Of a DNA stretch of 64,000 nucleotides, positions 53,457 to 60,913 are shown piece after piece. Position 1 is the first letter of the stretch. Every line of letters starts with the position of its first letter. Made by a program: the position numbers and the translations under genes. The notes below the pieces were generated by a model that searched no databases, was not told the origin of the DNA, and saw only the letters and a list, made by a program, of their open reading frames with translations. Origin of the DNA: Leptospirillum sp. (GTDB lineage: Bacteria > Nitrospirota > Leptospirillia > Leptospirillales > Leptospirillaceae); contig DAHUYM010000006.1 of the NCBI GenBank assembly GCA_027315205.1, forward strand, positions 1 to 64,000, given 5' to 3'.

Positions 53457-54367
53457 TTCCTTCTTTCTATGATATAGCGGGCAAGATCACGAAGATGGAC
53501 ACCCTGTTCCCCGAATAGCATGAGCGACGACAGGGCATCATCGAGCTTGGCCTTAGCCATGGAACGGGCACCCTCGACTCCGAGCAAACCCGGATATGTA
53601 TTCTTATTTCGGTCTTGATCTTTGTGGGCCGCCTTTCCCAGCATCGCGGCATCCCCTTCGACATCCAGCAGATCGTCCGCGATCTGGAAAGCAATTCCAA
53701 CCGCCGAACCATAGCGGTCGAGGGCGGCGAACGACGTTGGATCGGCATCCCCAAGAAGGCCTCCGATCCGTACGGCAGACCGGATGAGCGCACCTGTTTT
53801 GTGCCGGTGGAGGAATTCCAATCCTTCGAGATTCAATGCCTTTCCCTCAGAGGCGATGTCCAGCTGTTGTCCGCCGACCATCCCGTTCATCCCGGACGCC
53901 GAAGAGAGTTCCCTGACGATCCGGACACGGTTCGCAGGGGACAAGAGGTTATCATAATCGGGAGCCGACAGCAGGGTAAAGGCGTGCGTCAGGAGGGCGT
54001 CTCCGGCAAGGATCGCCGTGGCCTCACCGTAGATGACGTGATTGGTCGGTTTGCCTCTCCTCAAGTCATCGTTATCCATCGACGGAAGATCGTCATGTAT
54101 CAGGGAATATGTATGGACCAACTCGAGCGGGGCAATGAGCGGAACGAAGGGATGAGGGTCCTTCCCCAGTGCCTCCAGCGCAGCCATCGCGAGAATCGGA
54201 CGGACGCGTTTGCCGCCTGCAAGAAGGCTATACCTCATGGACTCTGCCAGGGTTCCGTATGGCTCCCCGGTTTCTTTCTCGAACAAAGATGAGAGGAATC
54301 GGTCGATCGCATCCTTGCACGAACTCAAATAATCGTCGATCGACTCAGGGGTTAGAGACGTGATCAC
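53453..54367 (-). CDS. ispA: Farnesyl/geranyl diphosphate synthase
   Basis: This polyprenyl synthase extends isopentenyl diphosphate to farnesyl or geranylgeranyl diphosphate. The 304-residue protein has the first Asp-rich motif as DDLPSMD with a two-residue insert, typical of bacterial short-chain enzymes, and the second as DDLLD. GGKRVRP near residue 52 binds IPP. It lies between xseB and dxs with ATGA overlaps on both sides. Confidence 0.95.
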   Translation of the reverse strand: MITSLTPESIDDYLSSCKDAIDRFLSSLFEKETGEPYGTLAESMRYSLLAGGKRVRPILAMAALEALGKDPHPFVPLIAPLELVHTYSLIHDDLPSMDNDDLRRGKPTNHVIYGEATAILAGDALLTHAFTLLSAPDYDNLLSPANRVRIVRELSSASGMNGMVGGQQLDIASEGKALNLEGLEFLHRHKTGALIRSAVRIGGLLGDADPTSFAALDRYGSAVGIAFQIADDLLDVEGDAAMLGKAAHKDQDRNKNTYPGLLGVEGARSMAKAKLDDALSSLMLFGEQGVHLRDLARYIIERRN

Positions 54368-54669
54368 TCATCCTCCTCATTGACATTCATCCCAAAACCC
54401 GATTCTGTCGCTTCGATCTTCGGATCAAACACCACTTCACCCTCCTGCCCTTTCAAAAGAAGAGTAATCTTCCGTTCCGTATTCTCCAGAACCGCACGGC
54501 ACTCGTTCGAAAGTTTGACCCCCTCTTCAAAGAGGGACATGGACTCTTCGAGCGGTTTATCGCCCTGTTCGAGGAGACGAACGATCTCCTCCAGACGCTC
54601 CATTTTCTTTTCGAACGTCACGGCGGAATGTGGTTCCGTCGAAGAGACACGTTCCGATTTCCTAGCCAT
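54364..54669 (-). CDS. xseB: Exodeoxyribonuclease VII small subunit
   Basis: The 101-residue protein has the helical core FEKKMERLEEIVRLLEQGDKPLEESMSLFEEGVKL of the XseB family, with an acidic C-terminal tail. It partners XseA in single-strand DNA exonuclease activity. It overlaps xseA by 8 bases and ispA by 4, an arrangement common in many bacteria. Confidence 0.95.
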   Translation of the reverse strand: MARKSERVSSTEPHSAVTFEKKMERLEEIVRLLEQGDKPLEESMSLFEEGVKLSNECRAVLENTERKITLLLKGQEGEVVFDPKIEATESGFGMNVNEEDE

Positions 54670-56173
54670 CGGCCTCTCCTTTTTGCCGGATTTCGACGAC
54701 GTCGAGTTCGAATTCGTATCCGGGTATCCGTCCGATCAGCCTCTCTCCCGAGAGCGGCGGAGAGGAGGGAGTGACAAGCCTACGGGTCCCCGAATGAAAA
54801 AGAATGGCAAACCCCCTGTCCAGGACGGAAAAGGGGGTCGCCCTCGAAAGGCGCCCGTTCCATTCGTCGAAAGACAGGAAAGCACGGGATCTTAGGGCTT
54901 GAATACCCTTGTCCAGCCGATTACAGGCCGAATCGAGAACCCCTTTATTTCCCGCAATGAAGGAAGGAACGACCATCCGCAGATGTCTCGACGTGTCCTC
55001 CCATCGCCGGAAACGGCTTCGAAAAACGCCATAGGGGTTTCTGAGGGCACGAACCAGGTCTCCCAAGCGTCGCTCAACTTTTCCCAAACCCTCAAAAGGG
55101 AAGCGGACCAGACGGGCCTTCAGGCGCTCTTGCCTCAGAAGTTCCGATCCCGTTTTTTTCTGAACGCCCACGAAAAGCTCCAACTGGATACGGTCGAGGT
55201 CCTGAATTCGTCTTTCAAGTCTTCCGGGCCACACCGAGATCCTGCTTGAAGCAAATTCGATCTCCCGATGCCGGTCGCGAACGCCTTTGTCCATGGAACT
55301 CAGGAGGGATCTGCGCCCGTTACGGATCAGGGCATTGAGCTCGGACGCGTCGGGGAAAATCCGCTCTGCCGCCTCGGAGGGTGTTGCGACGCGCAAATCG
55401 GATACCAGATCCGCAATCGTCGTATTCGTCTCATGTCCGATCGCCGAAATAACGGGCACTGGACATTCGAGTATCGCCCTCGCAAGACGTTCGTCGTTGA
55501 AAGACCAAAGATCTTCCACGGATCCGCCGCCCCGGGCCAGAACGATCCCGTCGAGATCCGGAATACGGGAAACTCTCCGGAGCGCCCCGGCAATCTCTTC
55601 AGGGACCGAATTTCCCTGGACACGGACAGGGATGATGACGATCGGAATCGCCGGAGCCCTCTGTCCCGAAATCCGGAGAAAATCCCAGACGACAGCTCCC
55701 GAGAGCGATGTCAGCAGGGCCACTTTGCGAGGGTACCGGGGGAGCTTTCGCTTCCGTGAGGGGTCCAGCAACCCTTCGGCCTCAAGCCTTTGTCGGACTC
55801 TTCGGTATTCGAGAAAAAACTTTCCCAATCCCGCAGGTTCGAGAGAGTGGACGACAAGCTGAACCTCCCCGCGTGCCGGATACACACCCATCCGCCCCAT
55901 CGCCAAGACCTTGGTCCCGTTTTCCGGGAGGAAACGGTCGGTCCGTCGATGTCCGCGAAAATAGACGGCCCGGATCTGGGCGGAATCGTCCTTCAACGTA
56001 AAATAGACATGGCCCGAGGGGTGGGCTTCACGGATATTGGATACCTCCCCTTCAACGTAAATGAACGCGGGGAACGAAGACTCCAGGGCCAGGCGAACGC
56101 CTTCTGTCAGTTCCGTGACCGTAAAGACAGGATTTGTTTCCGTGAAGGAAAAAGTCGGCGGGTCAGTTCGCAT
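54662..56173 (-). CDS. xseA: Exodeoxyribonuclease VII large subunit
   Basis: XseA is the catalytic subunit that degrades single-stranded DNA to oligonucleotides. The 503-residue protein has an N-terminal OB fold (FTVTELTEGV, YFTLKDDSAQIRAVYFRG) and the catalytic region with TSLSGAVVWDFL, RGGGSVEDLWSFNDERLARAI and GHETNTTIADLVSDLRVATPSEAAE. A long coiled coil follows and the RGFA C-terminal strand is present. It overlaps the upstream ymdB-like gene. Confidence 0.97.
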   Translation of the reverse strand: MRTDPPTFSFTETNPVFTVTELTEGVRLALESSFPAFIYVEGEVSNIREAHPSGHVYFTLKDDSAQIRAVYFRGHRRTDRFLPENGTKVLAMGRMGVYPARGEVQLVVHSLEPAGLGKFFLEYRRVRQRLEAEGLLDPSRKRKLPRYPRKVALLTSLSGAVVWDFLRISGQRAPAIPIVIIPVRVQGNSVPEEIAGALRRVSRIPDLDGIVLARGGGSVEDLWSFNDERLARAILECPVPVISAIGHETNTTIADLVSDLRVATPSEAAERIFPDASELNALIRNGRRSLLSSMDKGVRDRHREIEFASSRISVWPGRLERRIQDLDRIQLELFVGVQKKTGSELLRQERLKARLVRFPFEGLGKVERRLGDLVRALRNPYGVFRSRFRRWEDTSRHLRMVVPSFIAGNKGVLDSACNRLDKGIQALRSRAFLSFDEWNGRLSRATPFSVLDRGFAILFHSGTRRLVTPSSPPLSGERLIGRIPGYEFELDVVEIRQKGEADG

Positions 56174-57008
56174 CCGGCAAATCCCCTTCCCGGACCAAAA
56201 TGGCTTTCCCTAGTGACGGCTTTCCTTTCTCTCGGGTCCGGAGTTCGACCAGTAGACCGCAAAAGAGGAGTTCACCCGTTCCGACTTCGAAAGGCGCCGG
56301 GACATGGGTCCGGTATTTCTGGAGGGCTCCTTCCGGAGACACTCCGATTATGGACCAGCGGGGCCCGGTAAGTCCGATATCCGTGAGGAAGAGGGTCCCC
56401 TTCGGGAGACGCTCAAGATCGTTCGTCTGGACATGGGTATGCGTACCGTACACGACGTCGACCCGTCCATCCAGGTGGAATCCCATCGCCCTCTTTTCCC
56501 CCGTCGCCTCGCCGTGGAAATCGACCGCCACGAAATCAGGACGGTCCCCCGAGGAATCCCATTCCTTTAAAATCCGGTCTGCCGTGTGGAAGGGGCAATC
56601 CGAGGGAGCCATGAAAACGCGTCCGATCAAATTGATGATCCCGAGCGTCCTGCCGTCGGGAAGCGTGTAGATGGAAGCTCCCCTGCCGGGACACTCGGAC
56701 GAGTAATTCGCAGGCCTTAGGACGCGGGGATCGCTTTCGATGAGGGAAACAACATTCTTCTGATCGAAGAGATGGTTCCCAGTAGTGATCGCAGTCACTC
56801 CCATGCGAAAACACTCTTCGGAGGTTTTCGGGTTCAGCCCCTTGCCGCCAGCAAGGTTTTCCCCGTTGATGACCACCGCGGCAATCTTCCGGTCAAGGGA
56901 AAGGCGACCAATCCCTCTCTCCAGGGCCTGCCGTCCGGGTCTTCCAAAAACGTCCCCAACAAAAAGAATCCAGGAATCCCCTTCCGGGGATGGCAAATCA
57001 CCGGGCAT
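56163..57008 (-). CDS. ymdB: YmdB-family metallophosphoesterase
   Basis: The 281-residue protein belongs to the TIGR00282-type phosphodiesterases that hydrolyse cyclic nucleotides in vitro and are often paired with rny. Metal-binding motifs visible are GDVFGRPGR, VINGENLAGGKG, GNHLFDQ, VDFHGEATGEK and YGTHTHVQTND. It overlaps rny by 11 bases, so the two are translated in tandem, as in many bacteria. Confidence 0.93.
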   Translation of the reverse strand: MPGDLPSPEGDSWILFVGDVFGRPGRQALERGIGRLSLDRKIAAVVINGENLAGGKGLNPKTSEECFRMGVTAITTGNHLFDQKNVVSLIESDPRVLRPANYSSECPGRGASIYTLPDGRTLGIINLIGRVFMAPSDCPFHTADRILKEWDSSGDRPDFVAVDFHGEATGEKRAMGFHLDGRVDVVYGTHTHVQTNDLERLPKGTLFLTDIGLTGPRWSIIGVSPEGALQKYRTHVPAPFEVGTGELLFCGLLVELRTREKGKPSLGKAILVREGDLPDAN

Positions 57009-58563
57009 ATTCGACGATCCGATTCTCCCGGATGACTGTGACCTTGATCTGGCCAGGGTACTTCAATTCCGCTTCGATCTTCCGGGCAATATCCCTGGAA
57101 ACCACGAGAAGATCCTCGTCGCTGACCTCATCTTGCCTGACGATGATCCGTATCTCTCTCCCAGCCTGAATGGCATAAGACTTCTCGACTCCCTTGAACG
57201 AGTTTGCAATGCTTTCCAATTTCTCGAGCCGCTTGATATACGCATCCATACTTTCACGCCTGGCTCCCGGACGCGCGGCGGATATCGCATCCGATGCTGC
57301 TACGAGAACCGATTCAAGGCAGATGGGCTCCACATCTCCATGATGAGACTGGATCGCGTTCACAACTTCGGGGACTTCCCCGTATTTTCGGGCGGCTTCC
57401 GCACCGAGAAGCGGATGCGACCCCTCCCCTTCATGCGTCAATGACTTCCCGATGTCATGAAGAAACGCGGCGCGACGCGCGAGCTTCGGATTCAGTCCGA
57501 GTTCGGACGCCATCATGGAACAGAGATACGCGACTTCCTTGGCGTGAAGAAGATTGTTCTGTCCGTAACTGGTCCGGAACTTCAAGCGTCCGACCAGCTT
57601 CAGGATTTCCGGATGGATATCGGTAATACCAAGTTCGAAGGCCGCTTTTTCGGCTTCTTCATAGAGGGTGTGATCCAGATCCTTCCGTACTTTTTCGACC
57701 ACTTCCTCGATCCGGGCCGGATGGACGCGTCCGTCCAGAAGAAGTTTTTCCAGTGCGAGACGCGCAACTTCCCTGCGAAGAGGGTCGAAACCCGAAACGA
57801 CAATGGCGTCGGGAGTATCGTCGATGATAAGGTCGACACCGGTCGCCTGTTGAAACGCGCGGATATTTCTTCCTTCCCGGCCGATAATACGTCCCTTGAC
57901 GTCCTCGGACTGGATCGGAACGACCGAAATGCTCGTTTCGGCAACGTGTTCGTTCGCATAACGCTGGATGGCCATCGTCATGATTTCACGCGCCTTCTTG
58001 ATCGCGCTTTCGCGGAATTCCCGCTCGATTTTCTGTCCTGCCCTCGCCGCTTCGGTACGGACGACCTCTTCGGCTTCCTTGAGAAGTCGTTCTTTCGCAG
58101 TATCCAGGGAAAGTCCCGAGATCTCCTCGAGTTTTCGATGTTCCAGTACCAGGGTTTCGCTCAGTTCCTTTTCCTTCTGGTCAAACATTTTTTCCCGAGA
58201 ACGGATATCATGGGAACCTTTCTGGAGATCCTGCTTCAGCTGCTCCAGGCGACGCCTTTCCTGCTCCAGATCGTTGAGGCGGCTCTGGATTTCCTGTTCC
58301 TTCTGAAGGTTTTCCTGTTTCTTCCGTGCGGATTCTTCCTCGGCCTGAACCCGAATCCGGAAGGAAGACTCTTTGGCCTCAAGCTCGGCTTCCTTCAGCA
58401 GGGATTCCTTCCGACGATTCGCATCCTCTACAATTCCAGTGGCAAGCTTTCGTTTTTCACGTATTTGACCATTTGCCCGGGAGTTCGCCAGTAAATTGCC
58501 GAACCAGGCTCCCGCCAAAACAGCAAACAGGGCGACACCAGCCACCAAGACGGCTGTCACCAT
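56998..58563 (-). CDS. rny: Ribonuclease Y
   Basis: RNase Y is a membrane-anchored endonuclease that starts mRNA decay. The 521-residue protein has an N-terminal membrane segment (about 3-25), a long coiled coil (about 30-190), a KH domain (about 210-275, IIGREGRNIRAFQ) and an HD domain (about 335-430, FLHDIGKS with the His-Asp pair). All catalytic motifs are present. It is the first gene of the rny-to-secA group and has its own promoter upstream. Confidence 0.97.
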   Translation of the reverse strand: MVTAVLVAGVALFAVLAGAWFGNLLANSRANGQIREKRKLATGIVEDANRRKESLLKEAELEAKESSFRIRVQAEEESARKKQENLQKEQEIQSRLNDLEQERRRLEQLKQDLQKGSHDIRSREKMFDQKEKELSETLVLEHRKLEEISGLSLDTAKERLLKEAEEVVRTEAARAGQKIEREFRESAIKKAREIMTMAIQRYANEHVAETSISVVPIQSEDVKGRIIGREGRNIRAFQQATGVDLIIDDTPDAIVVSGFDPLRREVARLALEKLLLDGRVHPARIEEVVEKVRKDLDHTLYEEAEKAAFELGITDIHPEILKLVGRLKFRTSYGQNNLLHAKEVAYLCSMMASELGLNPKLARRAAFLHDIGKSLTHEGEGSHPLLGAEAARKYGEVPEVVNAIQSHHGDVEPICLESVLVAASDAISAARPGARRESMDAYIKRLEKLESIANSFKGVEKSYAIQAGREIRIIVRQDEVSDEDLLVVSRDIARKIEAELKYPGQIKVTVIRENRIVEYAR

Positions 58564-58637
58564 ATCATCGACCTCTCCAATGGGAATTCATCTGGCAACG
58601 TTTATTTCTCCGAAATCATAGAACTCAAATTCTTTTC

Positions 58638-58666
58638 ATCATACCAAAGACAGGATGGCCTGAAAA
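58638..58666 (-). promoter_or_regulatory. Putative promoter of the rny-secA gene group
   Basis: On the minus strand TTTTCA (58661-58666) and TATGAT (58638-58643) are spaced by 17 bases in the 137-base gap between rarA and rny. The -10 matches 5 of 6 and the -35 matches 4 of 6 consensus positions. The start would be about 68 bases before rny. Confidence 0.6.
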
Positions 58667-58700
58667 CCGCCTCCGTATCGAAGGATCCCGTACACATCCT

Positions 58701-60071
58701 TCAATTCCCCTTCTTTTTTCTGGAGGAACCGCCCCAATGTTCCGTCCACGTCTCCCTATTTCCCCATTCTTTCAGACGTTCCCACTCTTTCTGCCTTTCC
58801 ACCATCTCTTCCTCATCACCCTTTTGGGATGTGGGCGGCTCGTAGAACCTGGGATTTCCCGCAACGTATTCCCGTCTGTCCACTCCGTTTTTCTGATCAT
58901 GCGGATAGAGGTACCCCGAGGTGTCGCGATCTTCCTCCCACAAGGACTCTGAGCGGAGATGAACGTTCTTCAGGAATTCCGGAACCGGAGGCAGAAATCC
59001 GCCCCTTACGGCCTTGACCGCTTTTCCGATGGCCTTGTAGGCCGAATTGCTTTTTGGGGAAAGCGTAAGATATATCGTCGTTTCGGCAAGGGGGATGCGG
59101 GCTTCGGGCAACCCGATCGAACGCACCGCATCGAGACAGGCCGCAGCGAGCGTCAAAGCGCCGGGATTTGCGAGTCCGATATCTTCAGAAGCCAGTATCA
59201 CGAGCCGGCGGGCGATATACAGAGGGTCCTCTCCTGTTTCGATCATGCGTGCCATATAATGGAGTGCCGCGTCCGGGTCGTGGTTTCGGACGCTTTTGAT
59301 AAATGCAGAAATAAAATCATAGTGGGACTCCCCATCGCGCATGAGACCTCCCGAAAGCCCCGCGAACCGCTCGACTTCGTCGCGACCGATCCGGAGAGTT
59401 CCGGATTTCCCTCCGTGCGCGATTACAAGAGCTTCCAGCGCCAGGAGTAGTTTGCGACCGTCCCCTCCCGCACGCCGGATCAAAAGATCCATCCCTTCCC
59501 TTTCGATCCGGACCGGGGCCGCCCGATCCTTCTCGAGTTGCATTCTCCCTCTTTCAGCCAATCTCGCCAGATCGGGCGGTTCGAGGGGATAAAAGGGAAA
59601 AAGAAGAATCCTGGAAACCAATGTGGGAAGGAGAGCCCGGATGGGGTTGTCGAAGGAAAGTCCCAGAAGGATGACTTCTCCCCGCTCAAGGTACGGGACG
59701 AGAATGTCTTGCTGGGATCGCGAAAACCGGTCGATCTCTTCGATGACCACGACGGTTTGCTGCCCCGCCTCCCGATAGCTTTTTCCGACTTCGAGAGATT
59801 TTCTCAGATCCGGAAGACCGTCTTCGGCACCCCTGACCGTTTCGAAATGGAAGGAAAGCTTCGAACGGACGAGGCGGACGAATGACGTCTTTCCGCAACC
59901 CGGCGGCCCGTACAAGACCATCGACCGGAGTGTTCCCGCTTCGAGAAATCCGGATAAAGGCCCCCCCGGTCCCATAAGATGGGGCTGACCGAGGAAATCC
60001 TCTTTTCTGTCGGGAAGCAAACGGTTTGTCAACAAGGAGTCAACGGAAGGATCGAAAAGGGATTTCTTCAT
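58701..60071 (-). CDS. rarA: Replication-associated recombination protein RarA (MgsA)
   Basis: RarA is a clamp-loader-like AAA+ ATPase that acts at stalled replication forks. Using ATG 60071 it has about 456 residues. Walker A is GPPGCGKTS; the following helix region and the sensor segment NPIRALLPTLVSR are family-like. The C-terminal MgsA domain has KSVRNHDPDAALHYMARMIETGEDPLYIARRLV and ASEDIGLANP. Walker B reads VVVIEEIDRFSRSQQD, with Glu where most RarA proteins have Asp. An ATG at 60110 would add 13 residues. Confidence 0.93.
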   Translation of the reverse strand: MKKSLFDPSVDSLLTNRLLPDRKEDFLGQPHLMGPGGPLSGFLEAGTLRSMVLYGPPGCGKTSFVRLVRSKLSFHFETVRGAEDGLPDLRKSLEVGKSYREAGQQTVVVIEEIDRFSRSQQDILVPYLERGEVILLGLSFDNPIRALLPTLVSRILLFPFYPLEPPDLARLAERGRMQLEKDRAAPVRIEREGMDLLIRRAGGDGRKLLLALEALVIAHGGKSGTLRIGRDEVERFAGLSGGLMRDGESHYDFISAFIKSVRNHDPDAALHYMARMIETGEDPLYIARRLVILASEDIGLANPGALTLAAACLDAVRSIGLPEARIPLAETTIYLTLSPKSNSAYKAIGKAVKAVRGGFLPPVPEFLKNVHLRSESLWEEDRDTSGYLYPHDQKNGVDRREYVAGNPRFYEPPTSQKGDEEEMVERQKEWERLKEWGNRETWTEHWGGSSRKKKGN

Positions 60072-60121
60072 GGAAAGACCCTTTCCGATCCCATCTTGAA
60101 AGGGCGGCAAGACACAATAAA

Positions 60122-60290
60122 CCCCGCATCTGCCGTTACGGTTTCATTTGAGATACCTTCCTTACCAGGTTTTGGCACTATAGGCGGCTTTAGGCTTCCC
60201 GGAAACCGGGCCTGCACACTGCACACACTGACGTGCCGGTACTCAAATAATGTAGGTAACAAACTCAACCGCGCCTCGAACAGTGCAGGG
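60122..60290 (-). ncRNA. ssrS: Candidate 6S RNA
   Basis: 6S RNA binds sigma70 RNA polymerase and mimics an open promoter. The minus strand here folds into a long rod. The closing stem pairs 60281-60290 with 60122-60132 (one bulge). Inner stems pair 60267-60271 with 60139-60143, 60255-60263 with 60147-60157 (with a gap), and 60238-60241 plus 60233-60237 with 60163-60166 plus 60174-60178. An asymmetric bubble follows, then the apical hairpin GGC-CCGG-TTT-CCGG-GAA-GCC (60193-60212). The apical GAAGCC and the later ACCTGGTA resemble the 6S consensus. The gene lies directly behind zapA, as in many proteobacteria. Ends are approximate; no covariance search was run. Confidence 0.72.
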
Positions 60291-60310
60291 TCTGAAGGAA
60301 TTCTACCGGT

Positions 60311-60652
60311 TCATCCCCTTCCGTGCAAGAGCTTTTCCGCATTCTGCTCCAGATCCGCGAATGCCGTATCGAGCTGACCTATGAAACGATCCCAGCGCAA
60401 TACGGTTGCCTCAAGTTCCTTGATCTTCTTCGACAGCTCCATATTTTCGTAGGTCTTCTCGAGAGCCACCAGCAATGCGACAGACTGGAGCGACTGGGGA
60501 TTCTCCGGATCACCGCCGCCCTTGCCGTCCAGGGTGCGCCCGAGAAGGCGGGAAGCTTCCTGCATCCGCTCGGGATCGAAATGCCCCTTGACGCTCAGAG
60601 TGAATCGGTTGACCCGAACCTGAATCTGTTCAGGCTTCTTTTTTGCCGACAC
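60311..60652 (-). CDS. zapA: ZapA-like cell division protein
   Basis: ZapA binds and cross-links FtsZ filaments. The 113-residue protein has the small N-terminal beta unit (QVRVNRFTLSVKGHFDPERMQEASRLL) and the ALLVALEKTYENMEL helix, followed by a coiled coil to the end. It overlaps the upstream ZapB-like gene by 23 bases. The 6S RNA candidate follows about 20 bases after its stop. The identity is from pattern and neighbourhood; ZapA proteins diverge strongly. Confidence 0.72.
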   Translation of the reverse strand: MSAKKKPEQIQVRVNRFTLSVKGHFDPERMQEASRLLGRTLDGKGGGDPENPQSLQSVALLVALEKTYENMELSKKIKELEATVLRWDRFIGQLDTAFADLEQNAEKLLHGRG

Positions 60653-60905
60653 GGCCGCTCCTTTTCGTTGTCGTCTCCACCAGTCGCTTCTCCATATGCA
60701 CGAGAAGCTCTCTCACCTTTTCCCTTTCGCGCCTGAAAAGGACCAACCCTCTCAGAAGTTTTTGATTTTCCTTTTTCAATTCCCGATTTTCCTGAACCAC
60801 ATGATCTATGGCCTCGCGATGCTTCACGAGAAGCGATTCCAACTGCTTCAACCGCTCCTTGAAACGCCACTCGCGCTCCCATTCTTCGGGACTTCCGGGA
60901 AACAT
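60630..60905 (-). CDS. Short coiled-coil protein, ZapB-like
   Basis: Using ATG 60905 the protein has about 91 residues and is almost entirely charged coiled coil (RLKQLESLLVKHREAIDHVVQENRELKKENQKLL), with no membrane segment. Its size and its place directly before zapA suggest a ZapB-like division factor; coiled coils give little specific signal. The start lies just after the transglycosylase stop; ATG 60962 would overlap that gene. Confidence 0.65.
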   Translation of the reverse strand: MFPGSPEEWEREWRFKERLKQLESLLVKHREAIDHVVQENRELKKENQKLLRGLVLFRREREKVRELLVHMEKRLVETTTKRSGRVGKKEA

Positions 60906-60913
60906 CCTGCCCC

